The position numbers were made by a program, and so were the translations under genes. From positions 1-27,824 of the forward strand of contig CAZHXA010000027.1 of the NCBI GenBank assembly GCA_964536025.1: DNA of 27,824 nucleotides. The letters run 5' to 3'. Numbering within the stretch: the first letter of the stretch is position 1; every line of letters begins with the position of its first letter. This document shows, piece by piece, positions 1-7,516 of the stretch. The stretch is from RGIG4576 sp964536025. GTDB lineage: Bacteria > Bacteroidota > Bacteroidia > Bacteroidales > Muribaculaceae. The notes beneath the pieces are model-generated. The model made no database searches. It saw only the letters and a program-made list of their open reading frames with translations, and was not told the origin of the DNA.

Positions 1-54
1 TAGAGCATCTGACTACGGATCAGAAGGTTACAGGTTTGAATCCTGTGCGAATCA
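1..54 (+). tRNA. tRNA-Arg (anticodon ACG), 5' part outside window
   Basis: The window opens inside a tRNA. The anticodon arm is complete (stem 8-12 with 20-24, loop 13-19) with anticodon ACG at 15-17. A 5-nt variable region follows, then a T arm with stem 30-34/42-46 and loop TTTGAAT, then the 3' acceptor strand 47-53 and discriminator A54. CCA is not encoded. The acceptor 5' strand and most of the D arm lie upstream of base 1. ACG is the usual arginine tRNA for CGN codons, read as inosine after deamination. Confidence 0.93.
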
Positions 55-56
55 CT

Positions 57-99
57 AAAAGTGGATTATTTCAATAAATAATCCACTTTTCTTTTTTTT
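57..99 (+). terminator. Intrinsic terminator after tRNA-Arg
   Basis: A perfect 14-bp inverted repeat (57-70 with 77-90, loop TCAATA) is followed by a T-rich run to about 99. It starts three bases after the tRNA discriminator, so it should end that transcript. Confidence 0.9.
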
Positions 100-146
100 T
101 CGGCTTATGGGGGGCAGCGGATTTTTATGGTGGGCGGGAATAAACG

Positions 147-181
147 AAAAGCGACTCAATCGTTGATTGAATCGCTTTTTT
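147..181 (-). terminator. Hairpin downstream of tRNA-Val
   Basis: A 15-bp inverted repeat with one G-T position (147-161 with 165-179) lies just past the 3' end of the minus-strand tRNA-Val. On the minus strand the stem ends in TTTT. On the plus strand a six-T run follows, so it may act in both directions. Confidence 0.75.
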
Positions 182-185
182 GTCG

Positions 186-260
186 TGGGCGTTGACGGAT
201 TCGAACCGCCGACCCTCTGCTTGTAAGGCAGATGCTCTGAACCAGCTGAGCTAAACGCCC
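186..260 (-). tRNA. tRNA-Val (anticodon TAC)
   Basis: On the minus strand the gene starts GGGCGTTTAGCTCAG, has anticodon loop CTTACAA (anticodon TAC), T arm GGCGG-TTCGAAT-CCGTC, and 3' acceptor AACGCCC pairing with 5' GGGCGTT. The discriminator is A and CCA is not encoded. The cloverleaf is complete at 75 nt. It is transcribed from the promoter at 284-314. Confidence 0.97.
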
Positions 261-283
261 TCATTGATTTCTCAATTGCGATG

Positions 284-314
284 CAAAGTTATGACTTTTT
301 TTTGAATTGACAAA
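284..314 (-). promoter_or_regulatory. Bacteroidetes promoter for tRNA-Val
   Basis: Read on the minus strand this is TTTG, 19 bases, then TAACTTTG. It matches both boxes of the known Bacteroidetes primary-sigma promoter (-33 TTTG, -7 TAnnTTTG) at normal spacing. The start of transcription would fall about 15-20 bases before the tRNA. Confidence 0.85.
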
Positions 315-532
315 TAAAATGATGATATTTTTTTCAAAAAAATATTTTTTGTTAGATATAGCATTTTTTGAAAAAACTTCATTTCCTTACGAGCTGTTGA
401 TATATAATATAACGCCTCAAGTATTAACATTCTACTTTTCAAGCTATTATATACACCTTCAGTATCTCTTTGTTATTCAAAAATTATATCACGAATAAAA
501 AGCCACTATGCTAATTTATTTTTTTAACAGCT
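315..532. other. AT-rich gap between tRNA-Val promoter and blaI remnant
   Basis: I see no gene here. A 63-codon open frame at 307-498 (+) is Phe/Tyr/Ile-rich, has no start context and looks like chance opening in AT-rich DNA. No tRNA-like or repeated sequence is visible. Confidence 0.6.
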
Positions 533-572
533 AAAACTAAATAATTAGTTTTGAAATTAAAAATTTAGTTTT
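533..572. promoter_or_regulatory. Operator-like dyad before blaI remnant
   Basis: AAAACTAA (533-540) and TTAGTTTT (545-552) form an 8-bp dyad with a 4-bp centre. A third half-site TTAGTTTT at 565-572 repeats the second one 20 bp further on, about two helical turns. BlaI/MecI repressors are dimers that bind short dyads over their own promoters, so this is the expected place for an autoregulatory site. Identity as the BlaI operator is inferred from position and symmetry only. Confidence 0.5.
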
Positions 573-574
573 AA

Positions 575-960
575 ATGAAAGCAGGACAAAAAACGACAGG
601 TTCTTACAGAAAAAGAATCAATTATAATGAATATGCTTTGGGAGCATGGAGCTCTTTTTGTACGCGAGCTTGTAGACCAATACCCAGAACCTCGCCCACA
701 CTTCAACACAGTGGCAACAACAGTACGCATACTTGAAGAAAATGGGTATGTGGCACATGAAGTACTTGGAACATCACACCGCTTCTATGCTATAACAGAA
801 AAAATGACTTTCGTAATCGTTCATTAGCCGATGTAATTAGAAACTATTTTGGCAATTCTTACAAAAATGTGGTTTCAACACTTGCTGAAGATGAGAAAAT
901 TTCAGTAGATGAGCTTCGCGAAATCATAAATTTTATTAAAAACAAGCAGTTAAAAAATAA
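575..960 (+). pseudogene. BlaI/MecI/CopY-family repressor, frameshifted
   Basis: With frames repaired this is a roughly 128-residue BlaI-type winged-helix repressor. ATG 575 begins MKAGQK; the body reads LTEKESIIMNMLW, then a stretch with FVRELVDQYPEPRPHFNTV typical of the DNA-binding helices, and a C-terminal dimerisation half containing ADVIRNYFGNSYK and ISVDELREII. The protein cannot be read through. There is one extra A in the run 588-593, one A missing in the run 799-804, and probably one missing at 952-957, where an added A would restore a TAA stop at about 958-960. In the intact family this repressor controls the following blaR1-type gene. The coding quality of all segments is good, so inactivation looks recent. 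Confidence 0.85.
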
Positions 961-972
961 ATTTACACAATT

Positions 973-2197
973 ATGTGTACAATTTTTGCGTATTTCCTTA
1001 CGTCAAGCATTATACTAACCTCAATGTATCTCATTTACAAATGGGCTCTTGCCGATGAAAACCAACATGCTTATAACCGTGCAATTATTGCCGTTATATA
1101 CTTTTGCACAGCGACTGTTCCATTTCTTATTACACCATTCAACGAATGAATTGAAAATATACCAAATATTAACAATGTGAATACTTATATCGAAACAGGA
1201 AATCATATAGAAATCTCAGATGTTGATCCACGACGCTACCTTTAATGCCTCACATATTAATATGGATCTATACATTAGGTGTTATAATAGCTATTGTGAA
1301 TACAATAATCATTGTGATAAAATTAGTACGAATAATAAAATCAGGAGAACGACACAGCATAGGCAAATACAGTGTCGTTGTTGTACCAGCTACACACATA
1401 GCTCCGTTTAGTTGGCTGAAATTTATTGTTTTGAGTCGTGATGATTACGAATCTTCATTCGATATGATAATCACACATGAATCACATCACCTTAAACTCA
1501 ATCATTAGATTGATCTTTTTATAGCACAAATAATTGTAATTTTTCAATGGTTTAATCCCACAGCATGGCTCATGCGTGAAGAATTGAAAAACACACATGA
1601 ATATCAAGCCGACGAAGCTGTAATTGCTTCGGGTGCAAATCCTAAAGATTATCAAATGTTATTAATAAAAAAGGCTGTTGGTTCGAGATTCCCGTCACTT
1701 GCAAACAGCCTGAATCACAACAAACTTAAAAAACGTGTTACTATGATGTACAAATCAAAATCATCAGTTGGCCGTCGCCTTTGTGCATTGGCCCTAATTC
1801 CTGCCGGAGTAATAGCTTCAATGGCTACAAATCTCCCGGTCGTATCATCTGCAATAAATGAAGTTTCAGAAACTTCATTCACATTACATTCAGTTGACAA
1901 ACTGATACCAAAAATGAGCAACACTCACAAAAGTTAAAAGTTAATGGCAAAGTTCTGTCTATTTCGGGTAAAAAAAGTTCTGTTGTAAATTCTACATCAA
2001 GCAGTTCTGATCTACCTATATATATCAACGGCAAAAAACAAGAACCTTCGTTCACTGTGAATTCTATTCAATCCAACGACATTGAATCGGTGTCAATCGT
2101 CAAAAATGGCAACAACCCGGGTATTTATATTGTGCTTAAAGGAAATAATGCTACAAAAACACACGAGAACAGTAGCCTCTCAATACAAGTAAAATGA
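973..2197 (+). pseudogene. BlaR1/MecR1-type M56 sensor peptidase, degraded
   Basis: This is a membrane sensor paired with the repressor just upstream. ATG 973 begins MCTIFAYFLTSS with N-terminal membrane helices. Later parts hold further helices (LIWIYTLGVIIAI), the M56 zinc motif HESHH, the motif NTHEYQADEAV and the segment AVGSRFPSLANSLNHNKLKK that is typical of Bacteroidales BlaR1 homologues. The C-terminal periplasmic part ends with a plug-like stretch (YINGKKQEP, NDIESVSIV). Lesions: TGA at 1147 and TAG at 1506, both where tryptophan is expected; a frame change between about 1150 and 1245; and an apparent lost A at 1910-1914. With its repressor also broken, the system should be inactive. 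Native ligand is unknown; many family members sense beta-lactams. Confidence 0.85.
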
Positions 2198-2275
2198 TGC
2201 GTTTATTCCAAGACAATCACAATAAAATCTAAAAGTAGTGTAATTAAGTTTATAAACTACTATTATCTCACTTAT

Positions 2276-2309
2276 ACAAAGATATGCTACTACGGTCGCA
2301 TATCTTTGT
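2276..2309 (+). terminator. Hairpin downstream of blaR1 remnant
   Basis: A perfect 12-bp stem (2276-2287 with 2298-2309) has a 10-base loop and is followed by a T-rich stretch. It probably ended the former blaI-blaR1 transcript. Confidence 0.65.
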
Positions 2310-2483
2310 TTGTTCAAACGAATAATTATAATAGAAATTTAAGATTGCAGACTAATTGCAATGACTAATAATATTATTTTGACATCTATTACCTCCATCT
2401 CTATCTTATATATAATAAAAAAACTGAACCGCATTCATTAATAATACGACTCAGCTATTATATAAAATTTTTATCTTAATTTC
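2310..2483. other. AT-rich spacer, nothing recognised
   Basis: This spacer separates the blaR1 remnant from the end of the convergent export gene. I see no open frame of note, no RNA gene and no clear terminator for the minus-strand gene. Confidence 0.5.
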
Positions 2484-3293
2484 TTATTTTGCAATAGTTA
2501 CAATCAATGTTGCCAATGATATAAGTGTACCCATTGTACTAAGTCCCAATGATAATGCAGGTGGTATAGACCAAGAAGAACGAGCCTTTGATGCATTCGG
2601 ACTTACATAAATTTGGTCGTTTTGTTGCAAATTAAAATATGGAGACAAAACCAAATCTTTATCATTTAAATTTAAACGATGTATTTCTCGTGTTCCATCG
2701 GCTTGCGTACGAATAAGCATAACGTTTTCACGTTGTCCCATAATCGTAAGGTCACCAGCCATTGCCAATGCTTCCAAAATAGTAAATCTTTCATTTGATG
2801 CTGTATATACACCCGGACGAGCAACTTCACCTATTACTGACACCTTGAAATTTTTAAAACGGATATCAATACCCGGAGTTTCAGTCAAATACTTAGGAGT
2901 TATTGCTTCAAGAATCACTTTTTGTGCTTCTGTCTTGGTCATTCCGCCAATTTTCAAAGTACCAATAACCGGAAATTCTATATTTCCTTCGTTATCTACA
3001 AGGTAGTAAGTAGAATTATTATTAGAGCTGTTATATGAGTTTGATGTTCCTGCCAATTCATACATAAAACCAATGCGGTTAAAAGGTTTTACAACTTCAG
3101 GATTTGAGGCAGAAACCAATATTTCCAACAAATCTCCTGGCATTATCACAGGATCTGTGTTTTTAGCTACTTGTTGCAAAGCTTCTTGAGGTAATGTTTC
3201 CGCTCCTACCATATAAGGCACTTTCTTTGAAGACGCACAGCTCACTATTACAAGAGCAACAAGCATAATTACAGCATAATGTAGAAATTTCAT
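2484..3293 (-). CDS. Wza-like polysaccharide export lipoprotein
   Basis: This is an outer-membrane polysaccharide export protein of 269 residues. A signal peptide ends in a lipobox with Cys19 (IVSCAS), so the mature protein should be lipid-anchored. The polysaccharide export domain follows (about 50-150, with PGDLLEILV and GNIEFPVIGTLKIGG), then an SLBB-type beta-grasp part (about 153-235, with VSVIGEVARPGVY and ILEALAMAGDL). A C-terminal hydrophobic helix (about 245-268) corresponds to the segment that forms the pore ring in Wza. In most capsule and exopolysaccharide loci a Wzc-type chain-length kinase follows. Here the next sequence is a pseudogene on the other strand and the upstream gene diverges, so it is an orphan. 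The polymer it exports cannot be told from this window. Confidence 0.9.
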   Translation of the reverse strand: MKFLHYAVIMLVALVIVSCASSKKVPYMVGAETLPQEALQQVAKNTDPVIMPGDLLEILVSASNPEVVKPFNRIGFMYELAGTSNSYNSSNNNSTYYLVDNEGNIEFPVIGTLKIGGMTKTEAQKVILEAITPKYLTETPGIDIRFKNFKVSVIGEVARPGVYTASNERFTILEALAMAGDLTIMGQRENVMLIRTQADGTREIHRLNLNDKDLVLSPYFNLQQNDQIYVSPNASKARSSWSIPPALSLGLSTMGTLISLATLIVTIAK

Positions 3294-3335
3294 ACTAAAA
3301 CGTTTTTCTTATTACTTAATATCTATATGTGTTTG

Positions 3336-3343
3336 CAAATATA
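3336..3343 (-). promoter_or_regulatory. -7 box for export lipoprotein gene
   Basis: The minus strand reads TATATTTG, a full match to TAnnTTTG, 43 bp before the start codon. No clear -33 TTTG is visible at the usual distance. Confidence 0.5.
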
Positions 3344-3398
3344 CTACTTTTAAGGGATTAATTCACTTAAATTTACCTTTAAAATAAGATTTTATTGC

Positions 3399-3406
3399 TA
3401 TTTTTG
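3399..3406 (+). promoter_or_regulatory. -7 box for glycosylase gene
   Basis: TATTTTTG matches TAnnTTTG 20 bp before the ATG at 3426, giving a very short leader. The -33 box is weak. Confidence 0.4.
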
Positions 3407-3425
3407 TAAAAAAGTAATTAATTTC

Positions 3426-4028
3426 ATGAATAGTCAAATTATAGAAACGCACCCATTCAAACCATTTATACCTGCAAATGCAAAAATTTTGATGTTGGGA
3501 ACTTTTCCTCCAAAACCGGAACGTTGGTCTATGGATTTTTTCTATCCCAATAAAATAAATGATATGTGGCGTATTATGGGTTCCATATTTTATAATGATA
3601 AAGACCGTTTTTGGAACGACAAAGATAAAAAATTTATACTTAACGACATTAAAGAGTTTCTTAACGTCATTGGTTTAGCTCTATATGATACAGGATTTAA
3701 AGTTAGACGATTAAAAGACAATGCTTCCGATAAATATCTTGAGATTATAGAATGTGCCGACATCAAAAAAATCCTATCAGATTTTCCCACTATCACAGCC
3801 ATAATTACAGCTGGAGAAAAAGCTACCGAAACATTGTCATCAATGTTTGGTTCAACAGTCCCAAAGGTAGGAGAAAGTAGTGTTTTTTTATATCAATCAC
3901 GCAGTATAACACATTATAGAGCTCCATCATCATCACGAGCCTATCCCCTATCACTTGAAAAAAAGGCTTTGGCATACTCTTCCATTTTTAAAGCAGAAGG
4001 TTATAATATATCCAAAAAGTTGTCGTAA
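3426..4028 (+). CDS. Uracil-DNA glycosylase superfamily protein
   Basis: This 200-residue protein probably excises deaminated bases (uracil or hypoxanthine) from DNA as a base-excision-repair glycosylase. The N-terminal motif LGTFPP (about 24-29) fits the water-activating loop of the UDG fold. It is followed by FYPNKINDMW (about 39-48), which resembles the base-stacking aromatic region. A hydrophobic beta strand with AIITAGEKA lies mid-protein, and YRAPSSSRAYPL near the C-terminus sits where the family inserts its DNA-intercalating loop. The overall pattern is closest to the compact glycosylases annotated as DNA-deoxyinosine or UDG-like. Family membership is inferred from motifs, and substrate preference cannot be read from the sequence. 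It is followed by dedA after 69 bp, with a separate promoter box overlapping its stop codon. Confidence 0.72.
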   Translation: MNSQIIETHPFKPFIPANAKILMLGTFPPKPERWSMDFFYPNKINDMWRIMGSIFYNDKDRFWNDKDKKFILNDIKEFLNVIGLALYDTGFKVRRLKDNASDKYLEIIECADIKKILSDFPTITAIITAGEKATETLSSMFGSTVPKVGESSVFLYQSRSITHYRAPSSSRAYPLSLEKKALAYSSIFKAEGYNISKKLS

Positions 4029-4033
4029 TTTTG
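4026..4033 (+). promoter_or_regulatory. -7 box for dedA-rpe
   Basis: TAATTTTG matches TAnnTTTG and overlaps the TAA stop of the glycosylase gene. It would give a leader of about 55-60 nt before dedA. No good -33 box is seen. Confidence 0.4.
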
Positions 4034-4097
4034 CAGAAAAATAACAAAACACATAAATACTTACATTTATTAATTATAAAAATTAACTGATTAAAAC

Positions 4098-4742
4098 ATG
4101 GCTCTTCAAATCTATCAATGGTTTCAAGCAAATCTTAATTATTGGACAATAACATTGTTAATGACAATTGAAAGTTCTTTCATTCCTTTCCCGTCGGAAA
4201 TTGTTGTACCTCCGGCTGCTTATTTTGCTATGCAAGAAGGAAGCAACCTCAACATTTTCTTAGTAATATTATTTGCAACAATAGGAGCTTTTTTAGGTGC
4301 CACAATCAACTATTACTTATCTTTATGGGTTGGACGACCTATCGTTTATAAATTTGCAAACAGTCGTTTTGGTCACATGTGCCTAATCGATGCTGAAAAA
4401 GTAGAAAAAGCCGAACAATATTTTGATAAACATGGTGCAATTTCCACCTTTTTTGGTCGACTTATTCCTGCTGTAAGACAATTGATTTCTATTCCAGCCG
4501 GACTTGCTCGCATGAAATTCACAACATTTGCTTTATTTACTACATTAGGAGCAGGTGTTTGGAACTTAATTTTAGCACTACTCGGTTATATGCTAAGCCT
4601 TTCCGTTCCTCAAGACGAATTGCTTGAACAAATTGAATATTACAATAATTATTTATCAATTGCCGGTTATATCCTTTTTGCCTTTATTATCTTATTCATT
4701 GCATATCAAGGTTTAAAAAAGAAACCGCTAAAAAAAGCGTAA
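4098..4742 (+). CDS. DedA-family inner-membrane protein
   Basis: This polytopic membrane protein has 214 residues, normal for DedA. Family signatures are visible: the re-entrant-loop motif with PFPSEIVVPPAAYF near the N-terminus, the glycine-rich GAFLGATINYYLSLWVGR, and the conserved FFGRLIPAVRQLISIPAG with its essential arginines in the second half. About five hydrophobic segments are present and the tail is basic (KKKPLKKA). DedA proteins are linked to undecaprenyl-phosphate or other lipid recycling across the membrane, membrane-potential homeostasis and drug tolerance. The exact substrate here is unknown. Rpe follows after 19 bp, suggesting cotranscription. Confidence 0.9.
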   Translation: MALQIYQWFQANLNYWTITLLMTIESSFIPFPSEIVVPPAAYFAMQEGSNLNIFLVILFATIGAFLGATINYYLSLWVGRPIVYKFANSRFGHMCLIDAEKVEKAEQYFDKHGAISTFFGRLIPAVRQLISIPAGLARMKFTTFALFTTLGAGVWNLILALLGYMLSLSVPQDELLEQIEYYNNYLSIAGYILFAFIILFIAYQGLKKKPLKKA

Positions 4743-4761
4743 CAACCAATATTTTACCACT

Positions 4762-5406
4762 ATGATAGTATCTCCATCACTACTTTCTGCCGATTTCGGC
4801 AACCTAAACAAAGACCTTGAAATGATTAATAATAGTGAAGCTGAAATGCTTCACATTGACATCATGGACGGTGTTTTCGTTCCAAATATTTCATTTGGAT
4901 TTCCGGTATTGAAATATGTACAGAAAACATGCAAAAAGCCTCTTGATGTACACTTAATGATTGTTGAGCCTCAAAAATTCATTCAAGAAGTGAAAGATTG
5001 TGGAGCAGAAATCATGAATGTTCATTATGAAACATGTACACATTTACATAGAGTAATTCAGCAAATCAAAGCAGCCGGAATGAAAGCCGGTGTAACTCTA
5101 AATCCAGCAACGCCTGTATGTTTACTTAGGGACATCATAACCGAATTGGATTTAGTCCTTTTAATGTCGGTAAATCCTGGGTTCGGCGGACAAAAATTCA
5201 TTCCTCAAACTCTCAGCAAAGTCATCGAACTTAAAGAGTTAATAAATAGCACCAAATCTCATGCACTTATCGAAGTTGACGGTGGAGTAAACGACATAAC
5301 CGGTGCAGCTTTAAGCAATGCAGGTGCTGATATTCTGGTCGCAGGAAACTACGTTTTCAAAGCTGAAAATCCTCAAGAAGCAATACACAAATTGCACATT
5401 CTATAA
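4762..5406 (+). CDS. rpe: Ribulose-phosphate 3-epimerase
   Basis: This enzyme interconverts ribulose 5-phosphate and xylulose 5-phosphate in the non-oxidative pentose phosphate pathway in the cytoplasm. At 214 residues it has the full TIM-barrel length. Metal and acid/base residues are in place: SPSLLSADF at the N-terminus, His31 and Asp33 in HIDIMDG, His64 in DVHLM, the flexible phosphate-closing loop MSVNPGFGGQ (about 135-144), and Asp173 in VDGGV. It follows dedA closely and its stop codon lies 4 bp from the end of the convergent dihydrouridine synthase gene. Confidence 0.96.
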   Translation: MIVSPSLLSADFGNLNKDLEMINNSEAEMLHIDIMDGVFVPNISFGFPVLKYVQKTCKKPLDVHLMIVEPQKFIQEVKDCGAEIMNVHYETCTHLHRVIQQIKAAGMKAGVTLNPATPVCLLRDIITELDLVLLMSVNPGFGGQKFIPQTLSKVIELKELINSTKSHALIEVDGGVNDITGAALSNAGADILVAGNYVFKAENPQEAIHKLHIL

Positions 5407-5410
5407 GACA

Positions 5411-6331
5411 TCATATATTTGCTATTGCAATATTATATTTAGCCATTGAGACCGATTTCTTAATGGCTTTATATTTTCTATGACCAATAATATTTTCGAG
5501 ATACTCCCAAAAGGTTTTCATTTTTATCAATAAATGAGAATCTCCCTGCAACACGCATGAATAATGCTCATACAATTCTTCATGAAGTTGCATTACTCGC
5601 TGTATTTTTTCATCATCAGTAAAAGATTTTCCGCTCACATATTCTATAGCTAATGATGGTAGTTGTAATAACCCCCGCCCTATCATAATACCGCCAACTT
5701 TTGGGAACCGACTCTCTATGCGATTAATATCTTCAATGGATGCAACGTCTCCATTATAAATTATCTTATGATTACATCTATCTTGAAATTCACCAAACTT
5801 TTCAAGATTAACCTCTCCTTTATACTGTTGTATAGCAACACGAGGATGCATGGTTATATGTTTTAATCGAGTATCATTAAGAATAGGTATCAAATTTAAA
5901 GCTTCATCATATTTTTCATTACCTAAACGCATTTTTATTGAAAATTCAATATTTTCACGCTCATTTATCGCTTTCAAAATCTTTACAAAACTCTCCTTAT
6001 TGGACAATAAGCCGGCTCCTCGTCCTTTATGAGTCTGCATTGGGTATGGGCAACCCATATTTACATCAATTCTTCGATGTCCTACATCTGCAACGCTATC
6101 AACAATAAAGGTAAATTCACCTACATCTTTCACAATTATCTGCGGTATAACTTTACCTGTTGTATCATTTTCAAGTAAAATTTCCCTTACATCTTTAGGT
6201 CTTAAATTTCCCCTTTCGATTCGTATAAACGGTGTATAATATTCGGAGACTCCTCCAAAAATATTATCATGAGCATTACGATAAGCACAATCGGTATAAC
6301 CTTGCAAAGGTGCAAAATAAATAGGTAACAT
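5411..6331 (-). CDS. tRNA-dihydrouridine synthase family protein
   Basis: This flavin enzyme reduces uridines in the tRNA D-loop to dihydrouridine using NADPH. The protein has 306 residues, near the family norm. It begins with the FMN-binding APLQGYTD motif. The catalytic cysteine is Cys94 in NMGCPYPMQ, followed by the glycine-rich KGRGAGLL. The segments SIKMRLG, HPRVAIQQYKG and IIYNGDVAS line the FMN and tRNA pocket, and MIGRGLL is the phosphate-binding loop. The C-terminal helical domain spans roughly 235-306. Which of the Dus subfamilies, and so which D-loop position, cannot be fixed here. The gene stands alone, converging on rpe, with no promoter box I can assign. Confidence 0.92.
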   Translation of the reverse strand: MLPIYFAPLQGYTDCAYRNAHDNIFGGVSEYYTPFIRIERGNLRPKDVREILLENDTTGKVIPQIIVKDVGEFTFIVDSVADVGHRRIDVNMGCPYPMQTHKGRGAGLLSNKESFVKILKAINERENIEFSIKMRLGNEKYDEALNLIPILNDTRLKHITMHPRVAIQQYKGEVNLEKFGEFQDRCNHKIIYNGDVASIEDINRIESRFPKVGGIMIGRGLLQLPSLAIEYVSGKSFTDDEKIQRVMQLHEELYEHYSCVLQGDSHLLIKMKTFWEYLENIIGHRKYKAIKKSVSMAKYNIAIANI

Positions 6332-6462
6332 ATATGTCTATTAAAGTTCTATCGTAACAACAAAATCACATAATTATCTGCAATTCCAATCATTTAGTCA
6401 ATTATTACATTTGTTTTTAGTGTTTATTTCAATTTTATATACTTTGTAATAATTATTTTTTA

Positions 6463-6506
6463 TAAATCAAGAAAACGAGGTATTAACACCTCGTTTTCTT
6501 GATTTA
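6463..6506 (-). terminator. Long hairpin after ftsK-lolA-trxB
   Basis: A perfect 18-bp stem (6463-6480 with 6489-6506) with an 8-base loop lies 50 bp past the trxB stop. It has no clean T-run on the minus side, though the 3' arm itself holds TTTTCTTGATTTA. It most likely ends the trxB transcript or protects its 3' end. Confidence 0.7.
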
Positions 6507-6557
6507 AACAATAGTTTAAAATCTATATATAATTGATTTGATTAAGTTTTTTGAAAT

Positions 6558-7505
6558 TTATTTCAAGTTATTGTCAGTCAAATAACGTTCTGCATCCATA
6601 GCCGCACGACAACCCATTCCGGCCGCTGAAATAGCTTGTCGATAATGTGGGTCGGCAACATCTCCAGCGGCAAAGACTCCAGGAATATTAGTTTTGGTAG
6701 AAGCTCCATCTGTTATAATGTAACCGTTTTCATCTAATGAAATTTGTCCACCTAAGAAACCGGTGTTAGGTCTATGCCCTATTGCCAAGAAAAAGCCATC
6801 TATAGCAATATCCAATTTTTCTTCTTGTGGTGTACCTTTAAACTTTACCAAATGTGCACCTTCTACCCCATTTTCGCCAAAAAGCCCAACAGTATTGGTA
6901 TTAAACAAAACATGTATATTTTCTTTTTTCAATACTCTGTCCTGCATTACTTGAGAAGCACGAAGATAATCCTTTCTTACAATCATATATACTTCTTTCG
7001 CCAAGCCACTTAAATACATAGCTTCTTCACAAGCAGTATCACCGCCTCCTACTACAGCCACAGTTTTTTTCCTATAAAAGAATCCGTCACAAGTAGCACA
7101 AGCCGATACTCCCATACCCGCATATTTTTTCTCATCTTCCAAACCTAAATATTTTGCAGATGCACCTGTTGCTATAATCACAGTGTCGGCTTCAATTGTT
7201 TTTTCTCCATCAATTACAGCTTTGAATGGTCTCACAGAAAAATCTATTGAATCTACAAATCCGGCACGAATATCGGCACCAAAACGCTCAGCTTGCGACT
7301 TAATGTCTTCCATTATGTCAAAGCCTCCTACTCCTTCAGGATAACCGGGAAAATTTTCTATTTCAGATGTTGTTGTCAATTGTCCTCCAGGTTGCAAACC
7401 TTCATATAACACTGGAGATAAATTAGCTCTTGAGGTGTATATAGCCGCAGTATATCCGGCAGGACCTGAGCCTATAATTAAACATTTTACTTTTTCGCTT
7501 TCCAT
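6558..7505 (-). CDS. trxB: Thioredoxin-disulfide reductase
   Basis: This cytoplasmic FAD enzyme transfers electrons from NADPH to thioredoxin. Its 315 residues match the low-molecular-weight bacterial class. Visible are the FAD-binding GSGPAG (about 12-17), the redox-active CATC at 136-139, the NADPH-binding GGGDTA (about 153-158), the RKDYLRAS region used for the NADPH phosphate, and the C-terminal FAD motif FAAGDVAD. Start ATG 7505 gives a correctly placed first Rossmann motif. It is the last gene of a three-gene run, 11 bp after lolA. Its link to ftsK and lolA is positional rather than functional. Confidence 0.97.
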   Translation of the reverse strand: MESEKVKCLIIGSGPAGYTAAIYTSRANLSPVLYEGLQPGGQLTTTSEIENFPGYPEGVGGFDIMEDIKSQAERFGADIRAGFVDSIDFSVRPFKAVIDGEKTIEADTVIIATGASAKYLGLEDEKKYAGMGVSACATCDGFFYRKKTVAVVGGGDTACEEAMYLSGLAKEVYMIVRKDYLRASQVMQDRVLKKENIHVLFNTNTVGLFGENGVEGAHLVKFKGTPQEEKLDIAIDGFFLAIGHRPNTGFLGGQISLDENGYIITDGASTKTNIPGVFAAGDVADPHYRQAISAAGMGCRAAMDAERYLTDNNLK

Positions 7506-7516
7506 ATTAATGTATA

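Noticed and set aside
160..160. CRISPR array or phage-defence system anywhere in the window
   Set aside because: I read through the spacers between genes and saw no regularly spaced direct repeats, no cas, restriction, toxin-antitoxin or retron reverse-transcriptase genes.
1..260. tRNA genes as an attachment site for an integrated element
   Set aside because: No integrase, no repeated tRNA 3' end further into the window, and the flanking genes to the right are decayed or housekeeping.
55..264. 69-codon minus-strand frame across the two tRNA regions
   Set aside because: It runs through the tRNA-Val gene and both terminators, so it is a by-product of RNA genes.
307..498. 63-codon plus-strand frame beside tRNA-Val
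   Set aside because: Its composition is that of random AT-rich sequence (Phe, Tyr, Ile, Leu), its 5' part overlaps the tRNA-Val promoter region, and no family resemblance is visible.
1021..1411. Short frames on both strands inside the blaR1 remnant
   Set aside because: These are shadows of the degraded sensor gene. The repaired plus-strand reading gives a continuous M56 homologue instead.
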